From Selaginella moellendorffii (lineage: Eukaryota > Streptophyta > Lycopodiopsida > Selaginellales > Selaginellaceae), in contig NW_003314345.1 of the NCBI RefSeq assembly GCF_000143415.4, positions 384,264 through 448,263 on the forward strand: a DNA stretch of 64,000 nt, read 5' to 3'. The notes under the pieces are model-generated. The model did not search any database and was not told the origin of the DNA. It saw only the letters and a program-made list of their open reading frames with translations. Numbering within the stretch: position 1 is the first letter of the stretch; each line of letters opens with the position of its first letter. Shown here one piece after another: positions 1-11,430 of the stretch. A program made the translations under genes and the position numbers.

Positions 1-439
1 GAATGCAGTTTAACATTGCCCTAGATGTTGTCTACACTTACTACATTCTACATAATTTTTTAATTGATGCAATTGACATTAAAATCATGGAATAGAGGTG
101 AGATCTAAAGCTAGATGTTGTGAATGTGACTATGGGTATCAAAAATTATTTGTTAACGAGTCCTTTTTGATATTCTTCTTTTATTGTTATGACAGCAAAA
201 GGTTGATATTACTAAAGTGTTAATACAATATAGGTATTTGATGATATGGTCTTTACAATTATTCTAAGGAGAGAGCTTACAAAAGAAAAGTTTATAAACA
301 TATTAATTTCTGAAAGAGAAAAAGATAATGATATTTGTGCAATTCTCTTTGCTATGCCTAGGAAAAACTATAAGAACAAAACCCAATCTAAGAAATGAAT
401 GATAATATATTTTAGCATCTTTTAAACCCAACACCCCAA

Positions 440-633
440 TGTAAGCTTATGAGTTTGGACTTCCCAGGAGGTCACCCAACCTAGTACTATTCAAACCCAA
501 AGACGCTTAACCTCAAATATCCCAAGACCCTTAACCGATTGGAAAAGGGGGTGCACTCATATTCATGAGCCCTTTCCCTTTATATTTGAACCCCATGGAT
601 TGTCTCTCAAGTCATTCTCTTTGGTTGCTTACA
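440..633 (-). mobile_element. Solo LTR of a TRIM-type retrotransposon
   Basis: This 194-bp block is the reverse complement of the two 194-bp LTRs of the TRIM at 47137-47841. It begins TGTAAGC and ends in TTACA-like sequence as expected, and is flanked by the 5-bp direct repeat CCCAA at 435-439 and 634-638. A lone LTR with target duplication indicates LTR-LTR recombination after insertion. Length and target duplication were read directly. Confidence 0.88.
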
Positions 634-2888
634 CCCAAACACTCAACCACTTAATTGAGCATAACAAGTCTTCTTTATTTCATTTAACCTTTACTTAGTG
701 AAGAACCATCCTTTGAAAGAGTATAACAACAATAGGTAACACAAATTGTTTACTCACTCAGAATGTTTTTATATATGATGTTATTAACTAAGTAAAATCC
801 ACTATAATTGATTTTAAAACAAACTTAGATTTTTTATGCCATACCAACTATTAGTTGTTTAAATGACATTGCATTCATACATCTTATTAAAGTTTTTATT
901 ATTCAAAATTTTATAAAATATTGTAGAAGGTTATAATGTGTTTCTTTTTTATTTCATTTTGGTGAACGATCACACTTACCATCATCAATATAGTGTACAT
1001 CTTTTACCTTATAGTGATTTAATATAAAATAATCATGGAGTGGAATTTTAACCTATAGTAGAGTGAAACTTGGGCCTTAAGCCATTAAATAAAAGAACAG
1101 AACCAAACTCCCTAAGGAACGAAGGAATTGGAGCATGAAATAACTTCTAAGTGTATAGTTGAGGAGTAAAGAAACATAGATATTTAATATCACAATGCTA
1201 AAATTAGCATATAAAATGAAACCAAATAAAGTTTGGCACAATTTTAACATATTGGTGGCCTAATGCGAAGATATGAGTACTCCACCAGCTAGTGTGGCAT
1301 ACAGCTTGGGCTAAACTCAAGTTAAATGTAAAACAAGAATAAGTATATAAACATGGAACTAAACTATGCCTCAAGTTAGTCAGCTATACTTGACCTATTT
1401 ACTATCCCTACCATATATTTAGAACCCCTTTGGGATAATCATGAAAACTTATTGATAGATTGTATAATCCACACTATTGTGTTAGGACAATCTCTACATT
1501 TTATAAATATGCCTCATTAGCAAATTTAGACATTTTCTATAAATAGCCATTAGGACCAAATAGGACCAACACATTGGGAATGATAATGAGGGTGTCTTAG
1601 TGGATATAGTAAAATATTATATAGTTAGTATTGAGGGACTAAGCTTAATATTGTAAAAGTTCCCAACATTAGCAAGTGTAAGTAACAATATGAGTTTCTC
1701 GTCACTATGTCAAGTATGTTAAATTAGGATTTGCATCCGTGCTAATTTGTTCCAAGCAAATAAACTAAACATGTCATTAAAGTTTAGATAAACTATTGTA
1801 AACAGACAATTAAAGTTGTTTACATACCCTTTTAAAATAGAATTAAGAATATCAAAGGATAGGTATACAAGAAAACTCTAGTCTTTTAATTACCTTAAGC
1901 TAATTTAAACACTAATCTTAAATATTCAGTCTTGAATTATGTCTTGAATTCAAATTTTACGAGCAAAGGTTTGAGGTTCAAATCTTATAATGGATAATGA
2001 TGGAAAAATATACTTCAACAAATACACTTTGAGTGTATAAAATATTTCATTTCTTATTTATTCTTACTGACATATGCATCTATGAGTAAGTGTCATCATT
2101 AATAATAGAGTACAAAGAGTAGTATAAAATAAATGAAACAACATACTAAGTATTTAATTAATCAAAGAGCAATGCTAGTATTAATATTAACAATATTCAG
2201 TTGAACCCAAAGTTATTTCTATAGCTCATTTATTAAGTTATAAATAATTTAAACCAGGCATCTAATCAAATATTCTCTCTGACAAAAAAAATGATTTAGA
2301 AACTTTTTGTTGCACTATCAATCTCTCTATCAGGTTCTTTTAAATTTTACTAATGCAATTTATTAATACTATGGTATTTTTATTAAGCTTTTAATAGCAT
2401 ATACTATTTAGTATACACATTCAAGCCAAGTGTTACTTCAATACAAAATGTAGCAACTTATTTTTCCTCAAGAGGGCTAGCTTTAATATTGGTATGAAGC
2501 ATTGAATATTCTATTAATTAGCAATAGTAGTGATATTAAGAACAAGTGTATTTCTGAAGGAAAAAATATTTAAACATTATATTAGTTTTATTATAGTAAA
2601 ATAATAATATTATTAAGATATTTAGTAGCGTAATATAAGAGTTTATCCTATGTTTAACACTGGGCTTGATAAGATAAACTTGTTTTAGTATAAAACTGAA
2701 TTATTAATGAGGTTTCTATAAAATTAATATTAATGACAATTCATATACACTACATTCTATTCATGTTTTTGTATTCATATTTTATCATATTTGTATACAG
2801 CAGTAAGGTAAGAGTTTGAATACTTAAGTCCAGTTAATGTGCATAATCTAACTTAAGAAAATCTTAACTAGTGTGATTATACACTTAG
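634..2888. other. AT-rich intergenic stretch with a dispersed repeat
   Basis: No gene was recognised. About 1225-1330 carries a repeat (cacaattttaacatattgg...cctaatgcgaag) that recurs at about 45850-45940 and at about 46240-46294 continuing after 54251. The rest is AT-rich with no ORF of interest. An upstream signal-peptide exon for the PLAT exon at 2889 may lie here but could not be identified. Confidence 0.5.
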
Positions 2889-3231
2889 GGTAAAAACTGG
2901 ATGTTTAGACAGAGCAGGAACTGATGCTAATATTGATATTTTTTTTTCCTCTCTTGAAGGGCGTATGTTACCATTTTATAATATAGATAACAAAGATGAT
3001 AATTTTGAGAAATGCAAGCTTGACATATTTAATGTTCAGGGAGATTGTTTACCTAATGAAGATAAGATATGTAGAATGATTATACAACGGGATAATGCTG
3101 GTCGATATCAAGATTGGTATATTGAGTGGATACAAATTACAGGAGCAAGAGATAGCCCTCAAACATTTTATGTGAATGCTTGGCTTGATAATGATAACCA
3201 AAGTAAAGAAATTGATTTATGCAATGGATAA
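2889..3231 (+). CDS. PLAT/LH2-domain exon, partial gene
   Basis: An open frame from a probable 3' splice site (cacttag just before 2889) to TAA at 3231 encodes a nearly complete PLAT/LH2 beta-sandwich domain. The start matches the family hallmark (VKTG..DRAGTDANI), followed by a central LDIF core and the WY.EWIQITG and FYVNAWL strands. Plant PLAT proteins of this type are short, secreted or ER-associated, usually with an upstream signal-peptide exon, and are linked to stress responses. No such exon was recognised upstream, and the ATG at 2965 lies inside the domain, so it is not a credible start. The gene sits alone in AT-rich DNA. It may be the last exon of a live gene or a stranded fragment; the domain call is firm, gene integrity is not. 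Confidence 0.62.
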
Positions 3232-5070
3232 TAATATTTTGGTATAATTAAAAAAGAGTAAAGATATACTGGAGGTAGAATAATTAAATAATCTTATAAA
3301 AATAGTTATTCATTTTAATCTGGTTTATGATATGATATAAAATGATATGACACAATAAAATGATCCTAATTATTTTATTTAGTCTTATAAATCTTCTTTG
3401 ACATCAAAGCTCTAGTTGTCTTTATATAATGAATATGGAAAGTAATTTCTTTAGTATATATATTCTATGTAAGTAGATTCTAAGCTAAATACAAAATCCA
3501 TTTACACAATCATGAATTATCCAACAACATTCAATAGTAAGTATACCAACAAAAAAATCTCAATTATAAACTTAACTGCTAAAGATTGTAGATAGCATGC
3601 TAGAAAAATTATAAAAGACAACTCAAAAAGTAAAAAAATATCATCAACTAACAAGCAAAAAACTCATGAATGTATCATTCAAAGAAAATTAAATCACATC
3701 CCAATCTATCAAAACCAATATTAATAATAATTCCAAAATGAATGCTACAAGGCTAACAAACATTTGTTCATGTTAGTTATTGCACTAATTAGTCAAAATA
3801 AATTATAATTAATAATAATAAAGAATTAGAGTTGCTCAAGCAAGTGTTAATAACACTTTATAGATATCTCAAACCCAAGAAACCAATATAAGTAAATCAC
3901 AAAAAATGTGGTAATGCAAAAAGCCAAAAACTATTAAGATAACAATTCACCATCACAAAAGACTCTTATTAATAGAGATGCAAAATCATTATCAAAGAAG
4001 AATCTACATCCCAAAGAATGACAAATTATCCATCATTAACAATAATCAAGCAGAAACTTTAACAAAAATAATCAACTATCCTAGATGACAATCAATTATT
4101 ACTATTAACTGTTAGATGTGAGAACTAATTGAAACACTTAAGCATTTAATATCATATCCATATACTTGCTAAGTATTGCAAAATACCAATAAATACCCAA
4201 GACTTCAAAATTACCAAGAATTTTATCTAATATGACCCTAAACTACATAAGATAAATAACTATATGGAAACTTTCAACCTTTTAGAAACTTTATTTGTTA
4301 GATCTCTTTTCCTTTCTTGAATATCTGGAGTAAGCTAAGACCACATAGTAAACTATTAAGTTTGGACTTCTTAAAGTATTATAAAATCTTTAATTGATTA
4401 GAAAATTTGAAAAAAGAAGTGTATTTTTGTTCATAGATCCTTTCCTTTTATATTTAAACTTATACAAATCATCTTTTGAATTATTCTCTTTGGTTGTTGA
4501 AACACACTTGTAAACCATAAAAACCTTCAATACAATAGTGCTGTCAAGAGTTCCAGCCCAGCTTGAGCTTAGTAGCTCAGGTGCCTCAGGTGCTTGAGCT
4601 TAAGTTTTGGGTTCTTAATCCGAATAAATTGTAAAAAGAATTCTAGCAAAAATTTCATTATGGAATTTTTAATTATCTTGAACATGAATTCCACTTTAAA
4701 TTTTGATTAAATTTTTTATCAAATTTCTCTTAATAAAGGTCTATATGCCTGGGAGCAATAGCCCTTCAAAGCCAGAATCCCAAAAGCATGAACTTGCGGA
4801 AGAGAGGAACTTACTTAGCAGGAGACCAAAGCAAGCTTACAACTTCGTCTGATGCCTCCACCAAGAACATGTAGGACTATTAATATGAATTGCATAATAG
4901 GTGTTTGTAACACCCTTTCTCTCATCATTATTCTTTCAATGGGCTTGTTAGAATTATATTTTGATAGTATGACCAGCACTTGACTCCAAAGTTGCAGTCA
5001 GCAACCAATATACTGCTCTTGCCATCAGTGCATGTCAAGCCCCAATCAGGCTTCTTGGAGAGAGCAATGA
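3232..5070. other. AT-rich stretch, no gene recognised
   Basis: Only short chance ORFs occur. The only recognisable item is the degenerate LTR at 4347-4504. About 4740-4900 is less AT-rich but has no frame I can assign. Confidence 0.5.
4347..4504 (-). repeat. Degenerate LTR of the same TRIM family
   Basis: The block shares the order and spacing of landmarks with the 194-bp LTR at 440-633 (gtttggacttc, ctttccttttatattt, attctctttggttg) but is shortened and mutated, with no clear target duplication. It is probably an older solo LTR. Confidence 0.6.
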
Positions 5071-5502
5071 AAAATGCTAAACAAAAAGCTTTATTTTATT
5101 TTAGAGAACGAGATTGTCTTGGTCAAGTTCTTTCATAACCGTCATACGGAGATCAAGGTGGTACAAGATTGTACCCGCGTTTTAAGAAGCGCTACAGCTC
5201 GTGGCATAGTGATATTTGGAAGCGTCCAATGTTTGATGAAATGCCACAGAAGAAAGAACCAAGGGGAGAAATTCTTGATTTTGGGTCACTTATGCTTTTA
5301 GGATCGCATGAGGACATAGCGGTTTGCAATAGCTCTTGGGCTTCTTCCAAGCAGCAGGCGAGGCTCACTAGGCGTAGACGAGGCAGAGAAATCGTGAGAG
5401 GATCTTGGAGCGCGGCAACCAAGATGAAGACAAGGTGTGCTAACATAGTCACCTTTTCCTGGCGTTTTGAGTTCAAACGATTAAGGTTAGAGCTAGACAG
5501 AA

Positions 5503-6291
5503 ATGGGAAGCGTGGTGATGTGGGAGGCAGCGAGTCACAGGGGACAGCGAGCATACCAGGAGGACAGGTTGTTGGCGATCCCAGGAAAGGTGGGACTGTT
5601 TGCGGTCTTTGATGGCCACCGCAGATGACAAGCAAGCGATTTTGCAGCGACCTGGTTCTACGAAAGATTCAACTATCACTTGAACCAAAGCAACGACAAC
5701 ACCCAATTGCAATTGCAGCTGATGGCCGCTCTGTCCTCTGCAGTCTCAGAACTGGAGGCTGCCTTCATTAAGGAATCGGAAAAGCATGGAATTGTCGCCG
5801 GTACCACAGCTTGTGTTGCAGCCGTCACCGGCCACACCCTTGTGGTGTTGAACCTTGGAGACTCGAGGGCTATCCTTTGTGGTATGGAGCCTGCGGATTG
5901 TGTAAGGCTGACGCGTGACCATCATCCGTACTGGGAGGACGAGAGGAAACGGATCCAGGAAGCTGGTGGAAGCATTCACAGCAACGGGAAGCTGTTTGGT
6001 GAGTTTGAGGTGTCGAGGGCTATAGGTGATCGTGATCTCAAGGCGTTTGGAATGAGCGCAGTGCCGGAATTCACAGTATATGACCTGAGGCAACACAGGC
6101 CAAGACCTCTTTACCTTTTGGTTGGATCTGATGGGATTTTCGAAAAGCTGAGATTTCAAGGTGTCTGTGAAGTAGTTGGCAATGCAATTAGGAATGGAAC
6201 ATGCGAGGGGATTCCTTCGAAAGTGATAGACACAGCACTTAAGGCTGGGACAAAGGATAATCTCACTCTTGTAGCTGTCAAATTAATATGA
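5503..6291 (+). pseudogene. PP2C-type protein phosphatase with an in-frame TGA
   Basis: One reading frame from ATG 5503 to TGA 6291 (262 codons) encodes a compact PP2C Ser/Thr phosphatase, interrupted only by TGA at 5626-5628 (codon 42). Metal-binding and core motifs appear in order: HRGQRAYQEDR, VFDGH, GTTACVA, NLGDSRAIL, TRDHHP, SRAIGD, GSDGIFEK and KDNLTLVAVKL. The usual DGHGG is DGHRR followed by the stop. The part after the stop is open from ATG 5680 (203 aa) but lacks the first metal-binding acidic motif. At about 260 codons it is near the minimal PP2C catalytic domain. An upstream exon could exist. Most likely a recent pseudogene or a null allele; a sequencing error at the TGA would restore a full domain. 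Confidence 0.85.
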
Positions 6292-6329
6292 AATTTCTAA
6301 CGATCATCGATTGCATCTGACCAAATTTC

Positions 6330-6790
6330 TGTTTCTGGTGGCAATGAATATGCTCTGCATCTCTCACCTCTGCATCCGCGACACCATTCCCCGCGCAGCA
6401 AGTGGCGCCACTTCCAGACACTCGAGATTGTTGCCTGGTGGACTTCCGGCAGTGCTACAGCTCCGCCCCGGTGGGAGTTTCCTTCGCCCAGTGGCCAGCG
6501 ACCGGACGTTTTTGGTGGTGTACAGCCGCGAGAGGGATCGATCAACGCGAGAGTTCTGCATTGCTAGCTCGGCTAGGGGCGAGTGGTTCAGGGGCGACGA
6601 TTGCCCAGAAAGAATGCCGGCGCTGGATCACGGTGAGGTGGTGGCGTTTTGCCATGAGGATCGCGATATACAACCTGTGGGATGGTTCCTGGCGAGTTTT
6701 TCGTGTTCCACGAGTTGCTGGGATGTTCTATCGGGTGCTACCTTCGGCTGGATCGGGACCAGTGTTTGGTGGTGAGCGAATTCGATGCTG
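6330..6790 (+). pseudogene. Diverged F-box gene remnant
   Basis: Frames here retain short matches to the F-box family described at 30175-31224: PRAASGATS, VVYSRERDRSTREF (versus VVYSRDRDRSTPQF) and YNLWDGSWRVF (versus YNMWDGSWSIA), in the same order. The match is split over two frames and the N-terminal F-box is missing. It lies 40 bp after the PP2C pseudogene. This is an older, more diverged member than the copies at 18-36 kb. Confidence 0.7.
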
Positions 6791-7227
6791 ATGAGTTTCA
6801 CGATAGCAGAGGGAGGGAGAGGAGTGGGAGATTGTGTTTTATGGTGAGGACATTGTGAATAGCAGCTTGCTTGGTTCTCCTGTTAAGTATGCTTTTCCTC
6901 TTTTCAAGTAAAACCTTACCAGGAGCGAGACACTGGGCCTCGGACCACGCATACTCAATTCTTCGTTTTGTGGTTGTTTTAGATGCAAACGTGGAGGATA
7001 AGAGACCCAAGGTGTAATCCGAAACTCGTGAAGATCCAACAAGCAGCCTCAAGAGAAAAAAAGAGAAGATCCAACAAGAGCGCTCTTGGCACCTTTGACA
7101 AACTTTGTACTTCAGTGTCCTTCACAAAGATAAGGTTTCTTTTTCCTGCTGCTGGATCATCTTGTCAAGGCACGCCAACTATGCAAAGTTTTGAGCAACC
7201 TTTGTGTGATGCTCCAGCTCCAGTAAG

Positions 7228-8709
7228 TTAAACCTCAGCTTTACCCGCAAGTGGAACAGTCCCATTGACAGTCCTGTGCCTGGGATCGGTTAATCTCGCG
7301 CAAACGCTAATGAATCCCGCCTCGCGCATTGCCTCTTCCAGATCCAAGCCATAGTAGTCATCCAACCAAGGCTCGGTCGACTTTTGAAGTGTAAATAACA
7401 CCGGTGGCAGGCTTTGCAGAATTTTAGACTTCGGCTGCAACAACAACGAGATTCAAGTTACTGTGGACTGATAAAAGAAAGAGAAAAGAACATACTGAAT
7501 TGTCTGTGATTGCAATTGTGCCTCCCGGTTTGAGAACCCTATATGCCTCTTTTAGAAGTCCCTTAGTCGCATGGACCGGACACTCGTGGATCTAAGCACA
7601 ATGTCTTTCGTCAGCTGGTTCTATGAAAGAAAAGCAAGTTTCACGTACCACATACGCAATGGACACTATGTCGAAGGTGCATGAAGGAAATCCTGTGTGT
7701 TCGCCATTTGCGTGATGCCAGCGGATGGGATTCCTTTGGAGCTTGCCATCAGCAATCCGCTGCTTCTCTTTGTGCTGGGCAACGGCAAGGAAATAGGGGG
7801 ATAAATCTAGCCCCTGGAAGCCATCGTTAGCAAGAGAACGAAAACTATCTACTAGAAAGGAACACACAGTGATTTGAGCAGAAGGAAAAGCTTCAGCAAG
7901 GTAGATTGTGCTCAAACCAACCGAACATCCCACGTCTAAAACTTGAGAGACTGGGAGGACCGAGTTCTGGCTATGGTAGCTCTCAAGTGCTCTTATCCAG
8001 TTTCCCCTGAGCACTTCTAGCGCTTCTTCCGTGGTTTCTGCGGCTGGAAGCGCCCGCCTGACCATCGACATTGTGGCTACCTCAGCTTCGGAAGCTGCCT
8101 GATACATGATCCTGGTTTTGTAGCTATCAGTCACGAAAGAAATAAAAAAAAAGTTCGTGCGTGAATCTCACCTCCCAGCAAAGGTTGCCTTTGGTATAAG
8201 CATGGAACTTCTGGAGATAATCTAGAAACGAACAAAACCATAAACACTTGAAAGTTTCTCTAGCTGGAAAGAAGAACTTACACTCGGGATACACGATCGA
8301 CTTGTTCTCAACCAGCTCCTTCTCTGCTTTTATTTCTTCCGAGCCAAGGATTTGAGAGGACAAACTCCTCCATGGAATTCCCTTCTTCTCTGCAGTCCTG
8401 GATGCTACAAGAAAAAAGAATGAATCTCAATACAAATCTTACAAAGCTTTACCGAAGGAAAACCTGGCGGCCCGCGAATTGCATCGCAGCAAAGAGCGGC
8501 CCAATGGAAATGAGCCCACTTACAAGCCTGGATAAGGGCTCGTCGCCACTGTACCTCGGCTGCTTCAATGCGCCCTCCTCATACGGGCCACGCCTCCAAT
8601 CGTTGGCCACTGCTCGTGAAATGTGGCTCAATCTGCTACTCCCTCTCTGCTGGAAATGAAAATCGCCTCTCCCAATCGACGCAACGCCGCAGACACACGC
8701 GGACCTCAT
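7228..8709 (-). CDS. Class I SAM-dependent methyltransferase, 7 exons
   Basis: Exons on the minus strand: 8709-8453, 8397-8282, 8221-8172, 8098-7868, 7813-7649, 7591-7496, 7434-7228. All introns are GT-AG, 49-64 nt, and phases join to an uninterrupted 373-aa protein. Residues 1-60 are Ser/Arg-rich and could be a plastid transit peptide. The central part has YYLQKFHAY.KGNLCWE, then the SAM-binding motif VLDVGCSVG (194-202), LDLSPYF, the motif II-like SFDIVS equivalent (CTFDIVSIAYV), IHECP and LKPGGTIAITDNS. The C-terminus has STEPWLDDYYGLDLEEAM and DPRHRTVNGTVP. This order is typical of a plant plastid methyltransferase family of the UbiE-like fold; the substrate is not deducible. A dead duplicate lies at 10150-11430. 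The exon 1/2 junction was chosen because only that donor/acceptor pair keeps the frame. Confidence 0.9.
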
Positions 8710-9589
8710 GGTTAAAGCCCAAGAACCCTAAAATACCAGAGCTGAATTTGCATGGAGATCATCGTGTGAAGTTACACTTCGCTGGCTAGAGAATGTTCTT
8801 AGATTATTGTTGAAATCGGCCACGATGCTCGTCTCAGCTGCTCGTCCCAGAAGGCAATGGAGGCCTTCACTGGATCCGCGGGAGAACCGAACATCCTAAT
8901 TCACATCAACAATCTGCTGGATTTTTATAGTTACTTGGAATGTTGTTTCAAGATAGAAATGGGTTTCTAAACGCTACCAACAAAATTCACAAGAATTGCT
9001 TCATTTTATATCTGAAAATGTAAACAATTCTTGAAACTTCTGGACGTTTAAGACTTCTAGATATTTAAAAAGAGGTGAAAGAGGAGTTGTGGGGAAAAGA
9101 GGATTTAGATGCTACAATAGGAAGAGAGTTACAATGATAGGACTGATCAAACATAGAATTTCTCAAGAAGAACCACTAGAGGAGAAGAGTAAATATACCT
9201 ATCAATGGTTGAATTGTTGGGTTGAACTCCAAAGATCATCTCTTTGCAAGCCTTAGTCATCCATGAAGTTTTCTAGAATTTGGGTAAAACAATTTCAAGG
9301 TCTTATCTTTCCTATAGCACTGCAAAGAGATTTAAAACAATTTGTAGTTTGAACTAATTTAAACCCATTGAATACTCCTTTCTGGGGGTCTTCTTGAGAA
9401 CTATGCGTGACCAGTTCTGTTGTTGTAACTATCTTCCCATTCTAGCATCCTCTTTTCCCCATCCATCTGGAAGCCTCTTTTAAATATCCAGAAGCCTTAT
9501 AAATTTTCAGATCTGAAAGTCTAGAAAAAAAAAAATTTCAACTACACTTTCAAGCTTCCTGGGAACTGTATTAGTCCCACGATGTCAGA
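8710..9589. other. Intergenic spacer shared with the right duplicate
   Basis: There is no gene. Segments recur in order at about 11440-12720. In its centre AT-rich sequence unique to this copy is interspersed. Confidence 0.55.
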
Positions 9590-9990
9590 TCTACAGCGAT
9601 GTTATATAACTCCATCAATTACTTGCAACTATGATGTTTCTCTTCTCAGCCTTCTTGAGGGCACACGGCTGCTGCTAGTGCTTCTCAACCACGGCTTGTT
9701 TCCCTCGCTCAAAAAGAGCTGCTATCTTTCATGCCCAATCCTGAAGAGAGATTAAAAGCTTAAGAACTGAAAAGATAGAGAACAATAGAAAACTCACCTG
9801 GATGTTCCCTTGGATTTGCAACTTTTCCTTGATTGAACTTCCCTCGCCTCTCTGGCTGATTCCTCTTTACTGTAGCTCCTCTTTTTCCGCTGCTCCTGAT
9901 GCACGAAAGACAAGAATAAACATCGCCTCGTTATATGTAGGTTCTTTTCTTCATCACTTCCATTTGTTTTAGTCCCTTTGTTAAATGTGG
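9590..9990 (-). pseudogene. 3' fragment of the AKAP17A-like gene
   Basis: This block aligns with 12711-13120, i.e. exons 8 and 7 and the intron before exon 7 of the AKAP17A-like gene, including the CTCGCTCAAAAAGAGCTGC segment and the ccgctgctcctg splice-site region. It has small indels and stops abruptly at about 9990, where the tandem duplication breakpoint appears to lie. It has no promoter or start and cannot encode the protein. Confidence 0.82.
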
Positions 9991-10149
9991 ACCCAAGGTG
10001 TTAAGAGAAAAAGATCAAGGCGGACAAATTTTGTAATTAAGCATCTTTTAATCAAGTGGAACAGTCCCTGGGATCAGTTTGGAGATAAATGCATCATTTA
10101 TTGCAATATGATAATATCCACTCTTTAGATCAATCTTGATAAACACTCG

Positions 10150-11430
10150 TGATTCTATTGATCATGAGGTGTTTTGTTGCATGCGGAGAAAATCAAATGA
10201 ATCTTGCCTTGTGCATTACTTCTTCCAGATCCAAGCCACCAAAAACTTGTACAAATTAAATGATGTATAAAAAACAGTCTTAAGAATATTTTCTTTAGCC
10301 AACAACTTTTGAAGTGTAAATAACACAAGTGGCTGTGGAATGATAAAAGAAACAAAAAAGAACATACTGAATTGTTTGTGATTGCAATTGTGCCTCCCAG
10401 TTTGAAAATCCTATGTGCCTCTTCTAGAAGCTCTTTATTCACATGAACCGGACACTCATGGATCTAAGCACATCTTTCGTCATCTGGTTCTATGAAAGAA
10501 AAGCAAGTTTCACTTACCACATACGCAATACTATGTCAAAGGTGAAATCCTGTATGTTCGCCATTCGCATGCGGGCCGTTCCTTTGGAGCTTGCCATCAG
10601 CAATCTGCGCTTCTCTTTGTGCTGGGCAACGGCGAGGAAAGGGGAATACTGGAAGCCATCGTATTTACTAGAAAGGAACACTTAACATCCCATGTCCAAA
10701 ACTTGAGAGACTGGGAGGACCGAGTTCTGGCTATAGCAGCTCTCAACCCCCTGGTGTCTCGAAGCATGTATTACACCCAAGGTTTGGGATTTAGAGGGTC
10801 CTATGAACAAATCTTGTTATACTACCATCGACATTGTGGCTACTTGAGCTGCCTGACACCACAGACATGATCCTGGTTTTGTAGCTATCAGTCACAAAAG
10901 AAATGAAAGAAAGTTCGTGCGTGAATCTCACCTCCCAGCAAAGGTTGCCGTTGGTATAAGCGTGAAACTTCTGTAGATAATCTAGAAACGAACACAACCA
11001 TAAGCACTTGAAAGTTTCTCTAGCTGGAAAGAACTTACGCTCGGGATACACGATCGACTTGTTCTCAACCAGCTCCTTCTCTGCTCTAATTTCTTCCGAA
11101 TCAAGGATTTACTCCTCCATGGAATTCCCTTCTTCTCTGCAGTCCTGGATGCTACAAGAAAAAAGAATGAATCTCAATACAAATCTTTCAAATCTTTACC
11201 GAAGGAAAACCTCGCGCCCCGCGAATTGCATCGCAGTAAAGAGTGGCCCAATGGAAATGAGCCCAGTTACAAGCCTGGATAAGAGCTCGTACCTCGGCTG
11301 CTTCAATGCGTCCTCCTCATACGGGCCGCGCCTCCAATCGTTGGCCACTGCTCGTGAAATGTGGCTCAATCTGCTACTCCCTCTCTTCTGGAAATGAAAA
11401 TCGCCTCTCCCAATCGAGGCAACGCCGCAA
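10150..11430 (-). pseudogene. Methyltransferase pseudogene (duplicate of 7228-8709)
   Basis: Exon remnants are readable in the same order as in the intact copy: exon 1 (about 11400-11200), exon 2 (11155-11040), exon 3 (10985-10932), fragments of exons 4 and 5 (10860-10520), and exon 6 (about 10465-10370). Exon 6 has LKPGGT changed to LGGT and DNS to NNS. Exon 4 has lost the SAM-binding motif region, intervening sequence has been inserted, and exon 7 is mostly missing. It is plainly non-functional. Similarity to the live copy remains high, so duplication is not ancient. Confidence 0.88.

Larger units (their letters stand above)
7220..9990. repeat. Left unit of an imperfect tandem duplication
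   Basis: This unit corresponds to about 10055-13120. Shared landmarks in order are the methyltransferase exons, the spacer sequence gaatgttgtttcaag(a/g)tagaaatggg (8939 and 11651), the agatctacag.gatgttatata block (9590 and 12711), and the last two exons of the AKAP17A-like gene. Boundaries are approximate. Confidence 0.85.

Noticed and set aside
5192-5635. Overlapping 147-codon ORFs on both strands before the PP2C
   Set aside because: No motif; they overlap the PP2C start in wrong frames.
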